The notes: generated from the sequence alone by a model not told the origin. A stretch of 64,000 bases of DNA from Mercurialis annua (GCF_937616625.2 NC_065577.1:1591001-1655000); one strand, 5' to 3'. Counted from the first letter of the stretch, positions 39,834-53,275 are shown. Numbers and translations are program-made.

Positions 39834-42800
39834 ATGGTGGCTGCTATTTCTAGTGATAATATTAACAAAACCCTAACAACAAGACCTCCATTAGAGAAAG
39901 ATCAGCAAAATAATGGTAATGTTCAGTCTAGAAAACCTAGAGGCAAACAAGTTCCTTCTAGGTATATGTCACCTTCACCCTCTTCTTCATCTTCTACAAC
40001 TACTACAACTACAAATACTTCAACTAGTTCAAATTCTGTTTCATCTGCTTCAGTTTCTAAGAGATTTGGTTCACCATTGGTTTCAAGGTCTGCAAATTCT
40101 GTTTCTGCTACTAAAAGATCCCAATCTGTTGATAGGAAGAGACCAGTTGGTTTGTCTAGGCCATTTACAGCAAATCCTGAAGCTAAACAAGCTGGTAGTG
40201 AAATGTCAGCTGCTAGTAGAATGTTGATTACTTCTACTAGGAGTTTATCGGTTTCGTTTCAAGGTGAAACTTTTTCGCTTCCTATTAGTAAAGCAAAGGC
40301 TGTGTCTTCTTCGTCTTCTTCGCCAAATGTGGCTCGAAAAGCTACTCCGGAAAGGCGGAGATCGACGCCTGTTAGAGATCAAGGTGATAATTCTAGAGGT
40401 TTGGATCAGCATAGATGGCCCGGGAGAAGTAGAGATGGGAATTCGGGTTTGAATGAGAGGAATCATTTGTTGTCTAGGAGTTTTGATTATAATGGGAGTG
40501 TGGGATCTGGGTTGATGACTGTTAGGTCGTTGCAGCAGTCTTTGATTAATGATGAGAGAAGGTTGAGTTTGGATTTAGGCAATGCTAAGCAAAATCCAGA
40601 TAGTAGTTTAGTGAATGAATCGTCTGGTACTGGTGATCTCAGTGCTTCTGATAGTGATAGTGTTTCTTCTGGAAGCACTTCGGGTAGGCATGATTTTGGT
40701 AATGGGATTTCGAGAGGTAATAGTGGTGCTCGTGGAATTATAGTTTCTGCAAGATTTTGGCAAGAAACTAATAGCAGGCTGAGACGGTTGCAGGATCCTG
40801 GTTCGCCACTATCGACCAGTCCCAATCCAAGAATGAGTGTTTCTTCAAAGACTGTTCAATCAAAAAGATTTAGTAGTGATAGTCCTACGGCATCTCCAAG
40901 AACAGTTAGTTCTTCACCTATTAGGGGAGCTACAAGGCCTGCTTCACCTAGTAAACTGTGGACCCCTCCGGCTTCATCTCCATCAAGAGGAATTTCTAGT
41001 CCTTCAAGAGTGAGACATATGAATGGCAATTCAGGAAGTACGCCTTCAATTCTTAGTTTTTCAGTTGATTTAAGGAGAGGAAAAATTGGAGAAGAACGAA
41101 TTGTTGATGCACATATGTTGAGGCTTCTGTATAACCGTTACTTGCAGTGGCGGTTTGCAAATGCAAGGGCAGATGCTACATTCTTTGTGCAGAAACTAAA
41201 TGCAGAGGTATGTTATTTTGATATACAGTGTATGTGCATCTCATATATTTAGTTTCTTGCTTAATGCCTGTCCAAACATGACTTGCATTATTCATAGCTA
41301 ATGTATGCTTCATTAAATGCTCGAACAATATTGTATGTTTTTGGAATAATTTGACAGCATATGCATCTAAGCTCTTGCATGCCGAGATGCTGTTTTTCTC
41401 TCATAATGGGTATTATGCACCTAAATTGATTATGGGTTGAAACATTTTGAGGCCATCCATATGGTGTTTTAGTGGTAATATCATATTAAAAACTTCAAGG
41501 CTATTCAAGACTTCACTATGAGTTAGAATTTGTGTAGTCATCTTAGATGTGGTTAAGGATTTAACTTCTCTGTGGTTGGCACTTCTACCTTCAGTTTGCT
41601 TTACACTCTTGGAAATGAGAAAATTAGTCATGGTGGTTAGGCCAATGGTGTAGATGTTATTCTGCATTATACTTAATTTGAAATTGTGAAATGGTTAATA
41701 TTCCAATCTATCTAAATCTAATCCTTTGCTTAGTTTTAACTTGAAGCTAAACGGAATGAATGGGCTTTAAGCAGGGTTTGAGTGCTTCAACAAAAGTATT
41801 TAACATCAGCAATAGCATATGTTGTTAATCTGATGCAAATACATGTATATGTAAGTATGTAACCGGGTATTTTAAAATTTTCCAGCAATCTGAATCTAAT
41901 GCTGATTATGGTATCGTTGTCGCCCTTGATTTAACTTTCGAAAAATATCCTACTTTAACCGGAACTCCAATTTGCTTTCAGAGGCTATATTCTTGTCTAG
42001 CTAACAGATCTGCAGCAACTCTAAATTGCAAATCTGTTATTCTAATAGATGGTCTTTGGTGACTTTTAGGATCTAGTTGAAGTGATTGGCGTGTTTGCAT
42101 ACTGAGGAGATAGATAATTTAACTAAAAATGCGTAGCAGGTATTTGAGGGAGATAGGATATATTCTCCCGATATACTGCTTAGAGAAGCCGAGAGGATAT
42201 CGGAGATGCTTTGACATGTCTCTTTTCTTTTCGGCTTCTGTTAAAAGAAATTTTTATCATTTTTTCTCTGGGAGGAGATCATAAAAATAACTTTCTAAAC
42301 CTTTGTCTTGGGAAGAAGCTTTAAGATTGGATTTTCTTGAATTATCAGGTCGATAATCTCTCTCTTTGAATTCACTTTTGTAATCGTCATGAGATCTTAG
42401 TTGGGGATTGTGGTAGGATGAAAGAATTACTAGGTGGTATCTTGAGGGTTTCCCATATCTTCACCGCTTGGAACATTTGAAAGTTATCTTTTTATTTTTT
42501 CTATAAGTGTTTGAAATTCAGTTAGATTTATTGAAAGTGCCTCCATTATTTTGGTTGGGCTTATTTATGGCTTTGTGCATCTAAAGCTAGATATATAACC
42601 TGATGACCAACAGTGGGACTGGTTTGTTTAAAGCTCAACCAGGAAAAAGTATTTAAGTTTTAGGCATGCTTTTGCTTATGAAGAATATAATTTTGATCTC
42701 AAAAATTTCTTCCCTTAGATGTTATTGGATACTTTCTTTTTAATTTGTTGGCAACTAGCAAGAATATTTCGGCAGCAGCTCCAATATATGTCAGTTACTG

Positions 42801-44835
42801 TCATCGTGCTGTACAGTTCATTTGTAGTTCTGTTTTTATGTCGAGAAATTGTTCGTCTACATGTTTGTACTGGTTTATCTGCTACGATATACTTAGTTGT
42901 TAAAATGGACATGATAATTACAGTGGGAAGTCTAATGATTTTAAGAGTCTTAATGTCATTCTTTCACCAGAAAAATTTGTGGAACGCTTGGGTCACAATT
43001 TCAGAACTACGGCATTCTGTTACTCTTAGAAGAGTAAAGTTATTGTTGCTAAGACAAAAGCTGAAGCTAACTTCTATCCTCAAGGGACAAGTAAGTGGCA
43101 AAGATTTGCTTTACTTTTGTTTGTATAAATTGTATTAGCATTTCTGTAAACTCTTTGCTTTTAGTATTCATTTACTTTAAGCAGCTTTTATTTTACTCCT
43201 ATCGTCACGTCAAGATAGAAAAAGTTACATTTTCACAAGAATTGAGAAAGTTAATTATAATCAGTTTATGATGATATTCCTAAATTACACTTTTAAATTT
43301 TTGAAGTAAATTACTATAAATTAATTATTTACACTATACAAATATTTGCTAATAGAATTTCATAAGCATATAGGTCATATATTGGAGCTATATGACAGGA
43401 TTAAAATAATGTTTTGCATGGACAAATGATAGTTTAGCTTACCTTTTATGGCATTTGAAGTATGAATTAGAAGTAATATTCTGCGATATCTTGTCGAAAA
43501 TCATGACTAGTGTAGCTGATCTAGTAAATAGGAGATTAAAGTTGGCGAGTTTGGGAACTTCCAAGCTCCTCAACTCGATTGGGACTGGTGATCTACTTAC
43601 ATGTACCGTCAAGGGCAGAGAGTGTATAACTTGCTTACACTTTCCATTTGTGTCCCCAAATGTCTCATTCAGTTCCAATACGAATTGGCCTTCAATACCA
43701 GAACCAACATTGCTTATTATGTATTTTTAGACTATTTATGCGGACGATTTCAAAAGATAATTATACAAATGTTATATGCTGCAGCTATCCATAAGCTGAT
43801 TCATAGTTAGAATTTTTGCACCGGTTTTCTAGCACTCTCTTTTTGTAGCTGAAACTAGCTGTGTTTGGCCAATGTAGATTACTTGCTTAGAAGAATGGTC
43901 TCTTCTGGACAGAGATCACTTTAATTCTTTGGAAGGAGCAATGGAAGCTTTGAAAGCCAGCACTCTCCGTCTTCCAATTGTCGGAAAAACAATAGTACGA
44001 GCCCCTCATCTTTTCCGTCTTTAGATGGTTGACAGCAATTCTAATCGTTCGATCCATTCTAATATTGAGGTTGACTATTTACTTTAATTACAGGCTGATG
44101 TTCAAAATCTGAAGGATGCTGTTGGTTCAGCAGTTGATGTGATGCATGTGATGGCGTCCTCTATATGCTTGTTATCATCGAAGGTATCTCATCTTGCATT
44201 CCTAATTGTTCATAATTCTTTATTGAACCAGTATATATTTTTATGAAAATTACATTTGGTCCTTAATAGTTTAATCTTGATACATTTCATTATAAAACAA
44301 ATATAATCCTTATGGAAATAAACATCGAAGTTATGTTGCATGGAAACTTGTGGAGTCCAGCCTTTTGGTGTTTTGTTTCCGTTTCCGGAAACTCTGAAAC
44401 TTTATATTTATACAAGTTTCTTATAAAAAATACTATCAATTTGTCATTTTTTGTTCCAACTATTCCATTTCCGGTCGATTTATTTAAGCCTCGATAAATT
44501 ACTGCAAATGAGATTGGCTCACGTGTCCATTGGATATTGTTGATATGCCTTAAAATATCTAAATTCCATTTGTCATCCACAGGTGGAAGAAATCAATTCC
44601 TTAGTGGCCGAACTTATGAATGTAACTGCAAAAGAGAAATTTTTGCTCGAACAATGTAAAGATTTCTTGTCCGCATTAGCGGCAATGCAGGTAAACCACC
44701 GAATCTTCTTGTTCTGTTATATTTAGTGTTTATATTTTCTGATTCAAAAACTTCTATAATCGTATTTATTTACAGGTTAAGGACTGTAGCTTGAGAACGC
44801 ATCTAATACAGTTAAACCGACTACCAGCAAGCTGA
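39834..44835 (+). CDS. QWRF motif-containing protein, AUGMIN subunit 8 / EDE1 / SCO3 family
   Basis: Six exons (39834-41207, 42971-43090, 43878-43994, 44094-44183, 44583-44690, 44776-44835), all in phase 0, encode 622 residues. The first exon (458 codons) is a basic, Ser/Thr/Pro-rich, mostly disordered region, the microtubule-binding part in this family. It holds the defining QWRF tetrapeptide at residues 438-441 (NRYLQWRFANARADATFF). The remaining exons encode a helical domain (EWSLLDRDHFNSLEGAMEAL, STLRLPIVGKTI, VEEINSLVAELM) that in AUG8/EDE1 joins the augmin complex. Members bind microtubules in mitosis, the phragmoplast, plastid biogenesis or fertility (known of QWRF1, QWRF2, SCO3 and EDE1). 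Intron 1 is long (1763 bases). The exon 3 donor GTACGA is weak, but the frame and homologous sequence continue correctly across it. Which paralogue it is cannot be settled. Confidence 0.94.
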
Positions 44836-46613
44836 CAACACGTGTGCAGAACTGATCTCTCACTTGATCACTCACTCTAAATGCTAACATTACACCGAAT
44901 CGCTTCTTATTTTTCCGCAACGTGGAGGTGCATCGGAAGGTAAAAAAAAACGTGAAAACAAATAGCTAGTTTCATTCATGTATCTTTATATCGTTAGATA
45001 ACAGAATGGATTCTTCTTGCTAATTTTCTGTATAAAAAGTTCATACTTGCCTTTTCCAGCAAAAGGAAATTATGTAATGGCTAATGAGTAGTGTGTATAT
45101 ATAGGTATATGTTATGTTCGCGGCTCGTTTCATCGCTTATTATTATTATTTTTGACTTTTTCTCTCTTGATTTTATGTTTTGAAGATATTCTTGTGTAGA
45201 ATTGATTATACCAAAGTATATAATGTTCATCCTTTCCAGGTTCAACTATCATTGCATAGATTAGCACAAGTTCATCAGTAAAAAGTAGAGAGAATCACTA
45301 ATCTGGTTCAGAACTAATATTTACTATCCAAGTTTATTCTTTATAATAAAAAAATTCAAGCTTTAATGGAATTTTTAGAAATATTAAAAATTAAGGGATA
45401 ACTACAAAACTATATTAAAAAATCACGTACTAAGTCAAAAAAAAAAAAAAACTGTACACATTTTACATATTTTTTTTACTATAAAAAAAATACGTGTTTG
45501 ATACATTATAAATACATCTCTGATAATTTTTTGATAAGTTACGTAAAAAGTAAAAATCTATTATGTATTTTTGAAAACTTTCGGGGTATGATATGTAATC
45601 TTTTTTGGAAATACATATTTTATATTTTATATTTTATATTTTTTTCCGTTTTTTTTTGGACTTTTCCTGTAATTTTCTCAAAAATTAATTAATTGTATAT
45701 GTTCAAATCCGCACGTAAAAATAGATTTATTACGGGTTTGAACTCAAAACAAACTTAATGTAAAAATTGGCATCCAAGCCTAGTCTAAGAGGGCCGGGCT
45801 TGGGTGGTTATCCGGTCCGATTATCAAGTATATTAAAAAGGCAACTGAATGAGAAAAGTTCCAAAGATGAAGAAGATGCATTGCATGCATAATAAAGTAT
45901 GATTATTAGATTTGAAAATACTAATACAATAACATGGCAAGCTTTCTTTATTAATTTGATTTTTTTGATCATTGATTTTCAAATATTCTATAACCTTTTA
46001 TTTTATTTTATATTATTATAATGAGTGATGAATAAATTCATTACATTGATATTAGACATATGAATGATTTGAATGGTTTATTATATTTAAAATTTTATTT
46101 TCCAATAAATTTAAATTAATCATTTTAAATATAGTGATTTCCTGAGAAAACTAATTACGCCAATTGGATTCAGATCAATACAGATAATATTAGAGCCTTC
46201 GTGGGTGTTATTATGCTGAACCGTTTTGAAGGAGAAGGAGGTGTTAGTGAACTATAATAATTGTGGTACGATTTAAATCAACATAATTGCAATTTTGCTG
46301 AGCTGGAGAGGAAAAAGCATCAGCAAATCACAACATTTGAGATAAAATTTGAGTTTAAATTTGAGGTCAATCGCGCTAATTAGTCGAGTTTAGAAAAAAG
46401 TGTCGAAGAACATAATGCTTGAAAAGCAAAATGAGATCAGTCGAGATAAATCATTTTAAATTAAGAAAGATTGCAACATAATTGTTTAAATTACTTATAA
46501 TATTTAGCATTTAATTATTAAACTAATTTGATTTAATTATTTTTGACTAGTTGGACCCGAAATGTTAGTTATAAAGTTTAAGCTGAAAATTTTCTGGTTC
46601 TAATGGTACTTGA
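44836..46613. other. QWRF gene 3' region and spacer
   Basis: The 3' UTR probably lies within the first 400 bases. A short TATATTTTATATTTTATATT run lies near 45615. Nothing else is supported. Confidence 0.5.
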
Positions 46614-47230
46614 GAGCATCTCCAATGCAATGTTAAAATGAAGTGTTAATGCTATAATTTAGCATTTAATTTTAAAATATATCTCCAATGCAGTGCTATA
46701 GTTTGTGCGAAATTTAGCATATGCTATATCACGTGCTAAATTTGGCACAGACTATAGCATATGCTAAAATTCAACAACTAATAGCAATTCATCATTAATT
46801 ACAATTTTACCACGGTCATTTTTTACATTTATTAATTTAACCTATTTTTTCATTTGAAATTGTGTGCTTCTATTTAAGTTTACAACATCGATTTGATTTT
46901 TTAATAGTAGACCATACATCAATATAATAAAAAAAATTAAATAATTTATTTTTATATAATTCATCGATTCTTTTAATTATATCTTTTGAAAAGCTCATTA
47001 TTAAATTAAAAAAAATATTACATAAATTTTAGTTTAAAATATTTAATTAAAAAAATTATTAAATAATTAGCAATTAATGAAATTAAGAGATAATTATCTT
47101 AATAAATAATTATAACATTTTTTTAACTTTGTGCATTGAAGTAAAATTTGAAATGCTATGCTATCTATAGCATTTTACCACTTTTCATGCTAAATTTAGC
47201 ATAAAAAGTAGCATCCCATTGGAGATGCTC
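46614..47230. mobile_element. Tourist-like MITE (GAGCATCTCCAATG ends)
   Basis: The inverted ends GAGCATCTCCAATGC and CATTGGAGATGCTC are near-perfect. TGA flanks both sides. Subterminal TTTAGCATATGCTA palindromes repeat through the 617 bases. A short relative (TTTAGCAT and GATATAGCATATGCTAAATT) lies at about 38340-38430. Confidence 0.72.
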
Positions 47231-47598
47231 TGACCTTAAATTTTATCTTTCGGGCATCACAATTTTTTCTCATATCTCTTTTGACCTTAAATTTTATTAA
47301 ACTCTCAAAATTATTCAAATAGGTTTATATATTTTCAAATATTATTATTTTTATCCACAAGCTTAAAAGAAAATTGAAGGGCCATTATCCAAATATTGAG
47401 GTGTGTGGCCAACCAATCTTCTCTGGCCAAGAAAAAGATGTTATATAAGCATATGCAATGAAGCCCTAGCTCTTGTTCTTGGCTATTGGTAAGTACAAAG
47501 GGGCCAAAGTTCTTTCTCAAAAATAATAATTTAAAATACATAAAGAAGTCCACAAAGATAAATACATATTTTCTAATAAAGAGATCTAATGCTGACAT

Positions 47599-48106
47599 TA
47601 GGATGTGCACCAAATTAAATCGAAAAATTAAATTGAACCGACCGAAAAATTAAATTGACCCAACCAAACAATCAAACTAAATCAAATTTAAAATTAGTGA
47701 TTTGGTTTATATATTATAAACTTTAATTAAAAATATTGTTGATTCGCCTTTAGTTTTTTAAAAGCTGAAGAATTGGAAAATTGAACTTTTAAAACTAGAT
47801 CATAACGTTTTAAAAAATAAAATTATTTTTCTAATGTTGTTTTCTTAAATTTGTTAAATGTTTAAAAATTTAATACATTATAATTGTATTTGGATTTGAT
47901 CTTTGAATTTCATATATTTAAATTTAGTTATTAGTTTGTATCTTTAAGATTTTAAAAGAATAATTCTTCTTCTATTTCGATAAAATTCAAAATCAAACTG
48001 ATATTTATTCTGCAATTTGGATGAGTTTGTAATTTTTGTTTAAAACCGTCCAATTTTGATATTTTTATTTCTAAACCGAATCCAATTACATTTTTCACTC
48101 TCCCTA
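47599..48106. mobile_element. hAT-like MITE, first of a head-to-tail pair
   Basis: It begins TAGGATGTGCACC and ends ACTCTCCCTA. GCTGACAT (47591-47598) lies to the left and GTTGACAT (48107-48114) to the right, 7 of 8 identical. Its interior is the AACCGAACC type typical of plant TAGGGGTGTGCA elements. Confidence 0.65.
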
Positions 48107-48114
48107 GTTGACAT

Positions 48115-48516
48115 TAGTGTGAGAAACGTATCCGACCGGCCGTTTTAGCCGATGATTTCTGGTCTATTTGGTTTTATTAAAAATGAGGTCGGTTGTGTTT
48201 TGGTTTTAAATTTTTTGGTTTTTCAATTCGGTTTTGGTTTTGATTTTGGAAACCAAAATTAACCAAACGGACCGAATATTGGAATTATTTTGAACTTTTT
48301 TTTTGGATTTTTATCAATTTTAACCGAATTGACCTATATAAATTAGTTTTTGGTTCGGTTCAATTTTAATTTTTTTAATTTTCAGTCAGTTTGGTTTCGG
48401 TTACGGTTTCATCTTTAATTAGCTCGATTTTAAATATTCAATTAATTAATTAGTTAATTTAATTTTTTTAAAAAATTAGTTCGATTTTAACCAAACCGAC
48501 CGAATTCTCACCCCCA
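48115..48516. mobile_element. hAT-like MITE, second of a head-to-tail pair
   Basis: It begins TAGTGTGAGAA and ends TTCTCACCCCCA. GTTGACAT (48107-48114) is on the left and GCTGACAT (48517-48524) on the right. The interior has CGGTTTTGGTTTTGATTTTGG and inverted AACCAAACCGACCGAA-type blocks. Confidence 0.65.
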
Positions 48517-49584
48517 GCTGACATACAGACCACCAGAAGCAAACATGAAATGAACAAAGTAGGCAAATGCCTCTTTGTGGGTAGCAAAAGCCAGATTATA
48601 AATAAAATTCCCCCAATTTTGATGGATGAGCCCACTAAATCCATTATTCCTTTTTAAGTGGTGGTGCTGATTTTCTTCTGTTCTCCACTAATCACTAAAA
48701 ATGTTTAATCACTATATAATTCATTATTATTTTTTATGGCTGATATAGTTCTTGCCAATATGAGATCATGCAAACTAAAATTTTGAAATAATGATAATAA
48801 CTTGATGTCTGTAAAATTATCTATAGTATTGTTCATCATAAAATTGATGAATTTTTCTTTTGTTGAAATGGAATGTATTGCATGCAATTTTTTGTACTAG
48901 TTAAAGAGAAAAATCCAAAATTTAGAAGAAAAAAAAGTAAAATTAAGAGAAAAACTGATAATATTGAATCAATGACAATTATTTTCCCTTGCAAAAATGG
49001 CTAGAATCCACATTCATTCTTTTTACAAAAATCAAAATACCCACAAGTTTAGATATAAATATATCTTAGAAAATTATTACTAACTTTAACTAAGAATTTC
49101 AGGTAATTGATTCAGAGATTGTAGTACTTTGTTAATTTGTTTGTTCATTTTAATTGTTGTATCGATTTATTTTATTTTGGTTACCGTATTTTGATTTACT
49201 ATATTAATGAAAAAGGTATTTATCACTAAAAAATACGGAGTTGAGTTTAGTTAATTGGTTATGCGTATAGATAATCAAAAATTGATTTTCATATGCACAT
49301 AATTTGACTGAAAATCACTTAAAACCTTCATGACGTCATTAAATTCATAGCTCTGCCATCAAATTAAAACGAATTAAAATCAAGTATCAACGTAAAATAA
49401 GTGCAAACTAATTCTCATAATCAATTAAGTAATCAAATTATTTATCATATTCAAAAAGGAAAGGAGATTCTTCTTCATTCAAGAAATATTATTCCATCTT
49501 GTAATCTTTCTTGAACATACAATAAAGTGAGAGAAATCCTATTCTATTCTCCGCCAAAATCTTAAAAAAATAAAAATAAAAATG

Positions 49585-50699
49585 TCAAAGAAATAATGTC
49601 AAAAGTTTTTTTTCACCACCTTGTAATAAACTACTATCATTATTTCTTGAACAACTTCCCAACGTTGTTGTCTCCGACTCCTCGGACGGTGTCGCCGGCC
49701 GCCGCCGCCGCTTCTCCTCCTCCTCCTCGGTGGGGTGCATCAAACAAAGATCAAGATTAGTAACCTGTCCATATCTAATTTCATCATCATAATCACAAAT
49801 TTTTCTCTTTAATGTTGGTATTATTTTCTTTGATTCTCCTGAATCCACATCATCTCTAGGTCTAAAACTAGCACATTCTGAAATGTTGTGAAACTCCGGC
49901 CCTGAATCTTGATATTCTTTAAGAGACTCTATAGCTCCTCCCCGGAGCACCGTCATCACCGCCGTCTGACATTTGTGCCAGTTTCCGGTCCAGAGTAGCC
50001 CCACCGCGCCGCTTACCGGATTTACTGTTCGCCCTACCGCCTCATATAGAAGAGATTGAAATAATGCTGAAAGATCGCAGTAAATATAATAACAATTAGC
50101 AAGAGAACAGAAATGAAAACGGAAACGGAAATATAAATACTTAAACAATAAATATTCAAATAAAAAAAACGATGAAATTATATTTTTACAAGAATTCCTT
50201 ATAAAAATTATTGCATGGAAATAATTCATCAATTTTTGTTTGGGCTAGTATAAACAAAATGTAAAATTTAGAGTTTTCTTTTGATATCGGAAATAAAACT
50301 CGAAAAATATAGTACCGGATAGATTTTCAACAATATAACATCAGAAAAAGAAAATTCGCAGCACTATAAAAAATTTATAAATTTGTGACTGCCAAACTAG
50401 TGACGGAATTTTGTTCACAAATTTTTATGATATTAAACTGTCCTCACAATTCTGTCATAAACTCTTAAAAATTTGTCACAAATACTTTAAGATTCGTCAC
50501 AAATTAAGAACTTACAAGGACGTTGGGTATAAGGGACGGAGGAAATGAAGGACATGAGGCAAGCGCGACCGAAAAATTTAGCGACGAAAACGGTTGCATT
50601 AGCTTGAGCTTGTGGATTATCAATCATCTGTAAGCAATGCCTAAGCATACAATCTTCACTACATCCTTTTCGGAGAATTCGACATCCGTTGCAGCTCAT
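49585..50699 (-). CDS. Class II LOB-domain (LBD/ASL) transcription factor, LBD40/41-like
   Basis: Two exons (50699-50516, 50066-49585) encode 221 residues. The LOB domain opens with [17 protein letters not shown], which shows the CX2CX6CX3C zinc-like block. It continues with [20 protein letters not shown] (GAS block) and [20 protein letters not shown]. There is no LX6LX3LX6L coiled coil, which places it in class [17 protein letters not shown] closes the conserved part. The tail has a basic cluster (KRKICDY), an LDLCL sequence fitting the LXLXL form of an EAR repression motif, and a Glu-then-Arg run ([10 protein letters not shown]). Class II members regulate nitrogen, anthocyanin or hypoxia responses in Arabidopsis; the closest subgroup is a guess. 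I chose the ATG at 50699 because family members start with MSCNGC, although an in-frame codon lies upstream. Confidence 0.93.
50067..50515 (-). other. Intron of the LBD gene with TTTGTCAC repeats
   Basis: Within 50380-50505 the motif TTTGTCACAAAT or close variants recur several times in both orientations. Such subterminal repeats occur in some DNA transposons. No terminal inverted repeat or target duplication could be defined, so no element is called. Confidence 0.35.
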
Positions 50700-50754
50700 G
50701 ATTTTCCAAGAATTTATATTTTTCAACTCAAGAACATGAAAAATGAAAGAGAAT

Positions 50755-50870
50755 AATCTCTAGACAATCAAAGAAAATCAAGAAAAAGGTTGCTTCAGCT
50801 ACAAGAAAATCAAGAAAAAGGTTCCTTGAGTTGCAAGAAAATCAAGAAAATCAAGAAAAGCAAAGATGAA
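50755..50870 (-). repeat. Imperfect tandem repeat in the LBD gene leader
   Basis: About two and a half copies of a roughly 42-base unit (AAGAAAATCAAGAAAAAGGTT plus a variable end on the plus strand) lie 60 to 170 bases upstream of the ATG. They probably fall in the 5' UTR or core promoter. A run of AAGTTAAGTTAAGTTAA lies further upstream (about 50955-50975). Confidence 0.6.
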
Positions 50871-51920
50871 AGGAAGTAGGAAATGCAAGAGTTGGTGTAT
50901 GCATATATAGAGGTAAATATTAATGTGGTGATTAAGATTAAGTGAAGAAGAAGGGTTAAGTTAAGTTAAGTTAAATTAAGCTAGATTAAGTTAACCATGG
51001 TTAAGTTATTATTGGTATGAGTGGTGGTGGGTTGGGTTCCAAAGAATTAGGTGAAGAGCGGCTCCGTGTTTTCGCGAGGTGTTATGGTTCCAAAGGCGTT
51101 GGATTGTTGTGTAATCACTAGAGATTCTTTCTACTTTATTTTATACTTTGAGTTTACTACAAGTTAAGATAATTTTTTTTTGTAATTTTGATTATAATTT
51201 AAGAAAGAAATGTAATTTTAAAATTTTGATATTTAAATACTATCTTTGACATAATAATATGGTTATTTTTTTATTTTATTTTAGACGTCGTAAAATATGG
51301 ACAAATTTATAGTTTTAGTTTAAATAGTTAAATCGATTAATTTCAACTTTTTTTATAATACTTAATCTTTATTATTAAAAATAAACAGTTGATTTATTTT
51401 TCAAAATTTATTCTTAATCCCAAGCTGTAGTATATGTTTTCAAAATATAAAATTAATATTAGAATACCTAAATAATTAAAAGAAAAATATAATAAAAAAA
51501 TTTATAAGTATGAAAAAATTGACAAGGTATTCCTATAAAATAATTTTGAAAGTTTGAGAGAGTCTACAAATAAATAAGATACCATCTCATATTATTTTAA
51601 GATAAATCAATTAATATTTAATTTTTTTAAAGCCTTTCAATAAGTAAATTATTTTAATTATAACATAAAAATTTTCATAACATAAATAGATATTGTCTTA
51701 AAATTTTATGTTTTTTTCCTTAAAACATAGACTAATTTATCATGAAAATAAATGAACTGACTAATTTTTTTTCTTCATAAATTAGCTAGATTTGTCATCT
51801 TTTTATTTGCTACTTGGATATAATTATCAAGACTCGCAAAATGAATGTATCAAATTGTTAAAATTATTTTTTAAAAATATTTATGTAAATTGGTTATAGT
51901 TATGGATATATAAACCATTT

Positions 51921-51924
<4 letters not shown>

Positions 51925-52010
<86 letters not shown>
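51925..52010. repeat. (AT)43 microsatellite
   Basis: This is an uninterrupted 86-base run of AT dinucleotides. Such runs are highly variable and can extrude cruciforms. Confidence 0.99.
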
Positions 52011-52013
<3 letters not shown>

Positions 52014-52716
52014 CAAATTGTAGCATTTGGTACTACTAAATTATAATCAAGTAGAATTAGCAAAAAGCATGATATGCATTTTTCTTTAAGTATTTTTCAA
52101 CATAATCAATGTTAAACACATACCAAAGCTTGATGATTAAAAATAGTTAAAAAACATTTCTAGAATTATTTTAAGACATAAAAATAGATTAATGCATGTG
52201 CCATAGCTTTAAACTAAAGGTTTCTGCTTCTTAATACTCATTTGTTTATTCTTTTATGGGATTACACATGTTATTCCATGTTTATATTTGGGAGACTGTT
52301 TAAGTTGGTCTTAATTATTTATGTGTAATTGATTAACAAAAATAGATTTTGTGTCTTAAGCAACTTAGTAGTAAACATAAGGCTACTCTATAAACCTAGG
52401 TTCAAGTCCCATGAAGCAATTTAAGAAAATAAACAATTAGGCTCCCAGTTGCTGTTAGCTAGCTAGTTGGTCAAAATTTTGATCCTACCTAGAAATTTTC
52501 ATTACAACATACATATAATAAGCTTTTTAAATTTTTTTTTGTAATCTTAATTTAATTATTCAAATATTTTTAACATCAGTAATTATATATTTTTAAAATA
52601 ATAACTTCTTTTTGAAATTAAACATAAATTTTAAAACGATCAAACTTTTTCGTTTGATCATTATGCATATATAGTATTATTACTAATTAACTATAACTGT
52701 ATATACTAATAAGTTA

Positions 52717-52822
52717 TAGCTTAAATGTTATAAGCGCTGGACAACAAACTGTCGAGGTTATGAGTTTGATTTCTCTCATTAACGCCCCTCTTTCCTAATG
52801 ATATAAAAAAGAAAATATAATT
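52717..52822 (+). mobile_element. tRNA-related SINE-like copy
   Basis: The order is TATAAGCGCTGGACAACAAA (A-box region), then GGTTATGAGTTTGATTTCTC (box-B-like), then CGCCCCTCTTTCC and an A-rich tail. It is the clearest of three copies in the window. Confidence 0.55.
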
Positions 52823-53094
52823 ATATATCATGATTATAAGATTATTAATGAGATATTTTTATATTTCTTGATAAAATAATGAAAAGCCATTCCTTGGGAT
52901 GAATGGCTACACTTAGGGGTGTGCAAAAACCGACCGAAACCGAAAAACCGAACCGAACCGAACCGAAATATCGGTTCGGTTCGGTTTTTGAAATATTCGG
53001 TTCGGGTTCGGTTTCTAAAATGGAGAAACCGAAATAACCGAACCGTCCGAAATTATTATATACTATAAATTGTACAGATTGTATAACAAGTATT

Positions 53095-53165
53095 GTGTGT
53101 AGTCTGTTGGTTGAGCGTGCATTACCCTTTTAATTTACCTGAGTTCGAATCCCATCTTTTGACAA
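53095..53165 (+). other. tRNA-like segment inside a hAT-like MITE
   Basis: A box-A-like GTTGGTTGAGCGTGC and box-B-like GAGTTCGAATCCC lie 33 bases apart. This resembles a decayed tRNA or SINE head. It is not a functional tRNA: the arms do not pair fully. Confidence 0.45.
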
Positions 53166-53204
53166 AACATCTTATTTTATTTTAAATCAAGAAAGAAAGA
53201 AAAA

Positions 53205-53275
53205 TGCAGTCAATGGGTTTCGAACCCGTGACCAAAATAAGACAGAAAGCATCTCTGCACCACTATACTATGAAC
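53205..53275 (-). other. Second tRNA-like segment, opposite strand
   Basis: Read on the minus strand it shows GTGGTGCAGAGATGC followed by GGTCACGGGTTCGAAACCC, again box-A-like and box-B-like. It faces the plus-strand segment at 53095-53165. Confidence 0.45.

Noticed and set aside
41208..42970. Several open frames in QWRF intron 1
   Set aside because: The gene reads in phase across a GT-AG intron. The intronic frames show no domains and lie in AT-rich sequence.
53095..53275. Functional tRNA genes
   Set aside because: Only box-A-like and box-B-like words are present. Acceptor and anticodon stems do not pair properly.
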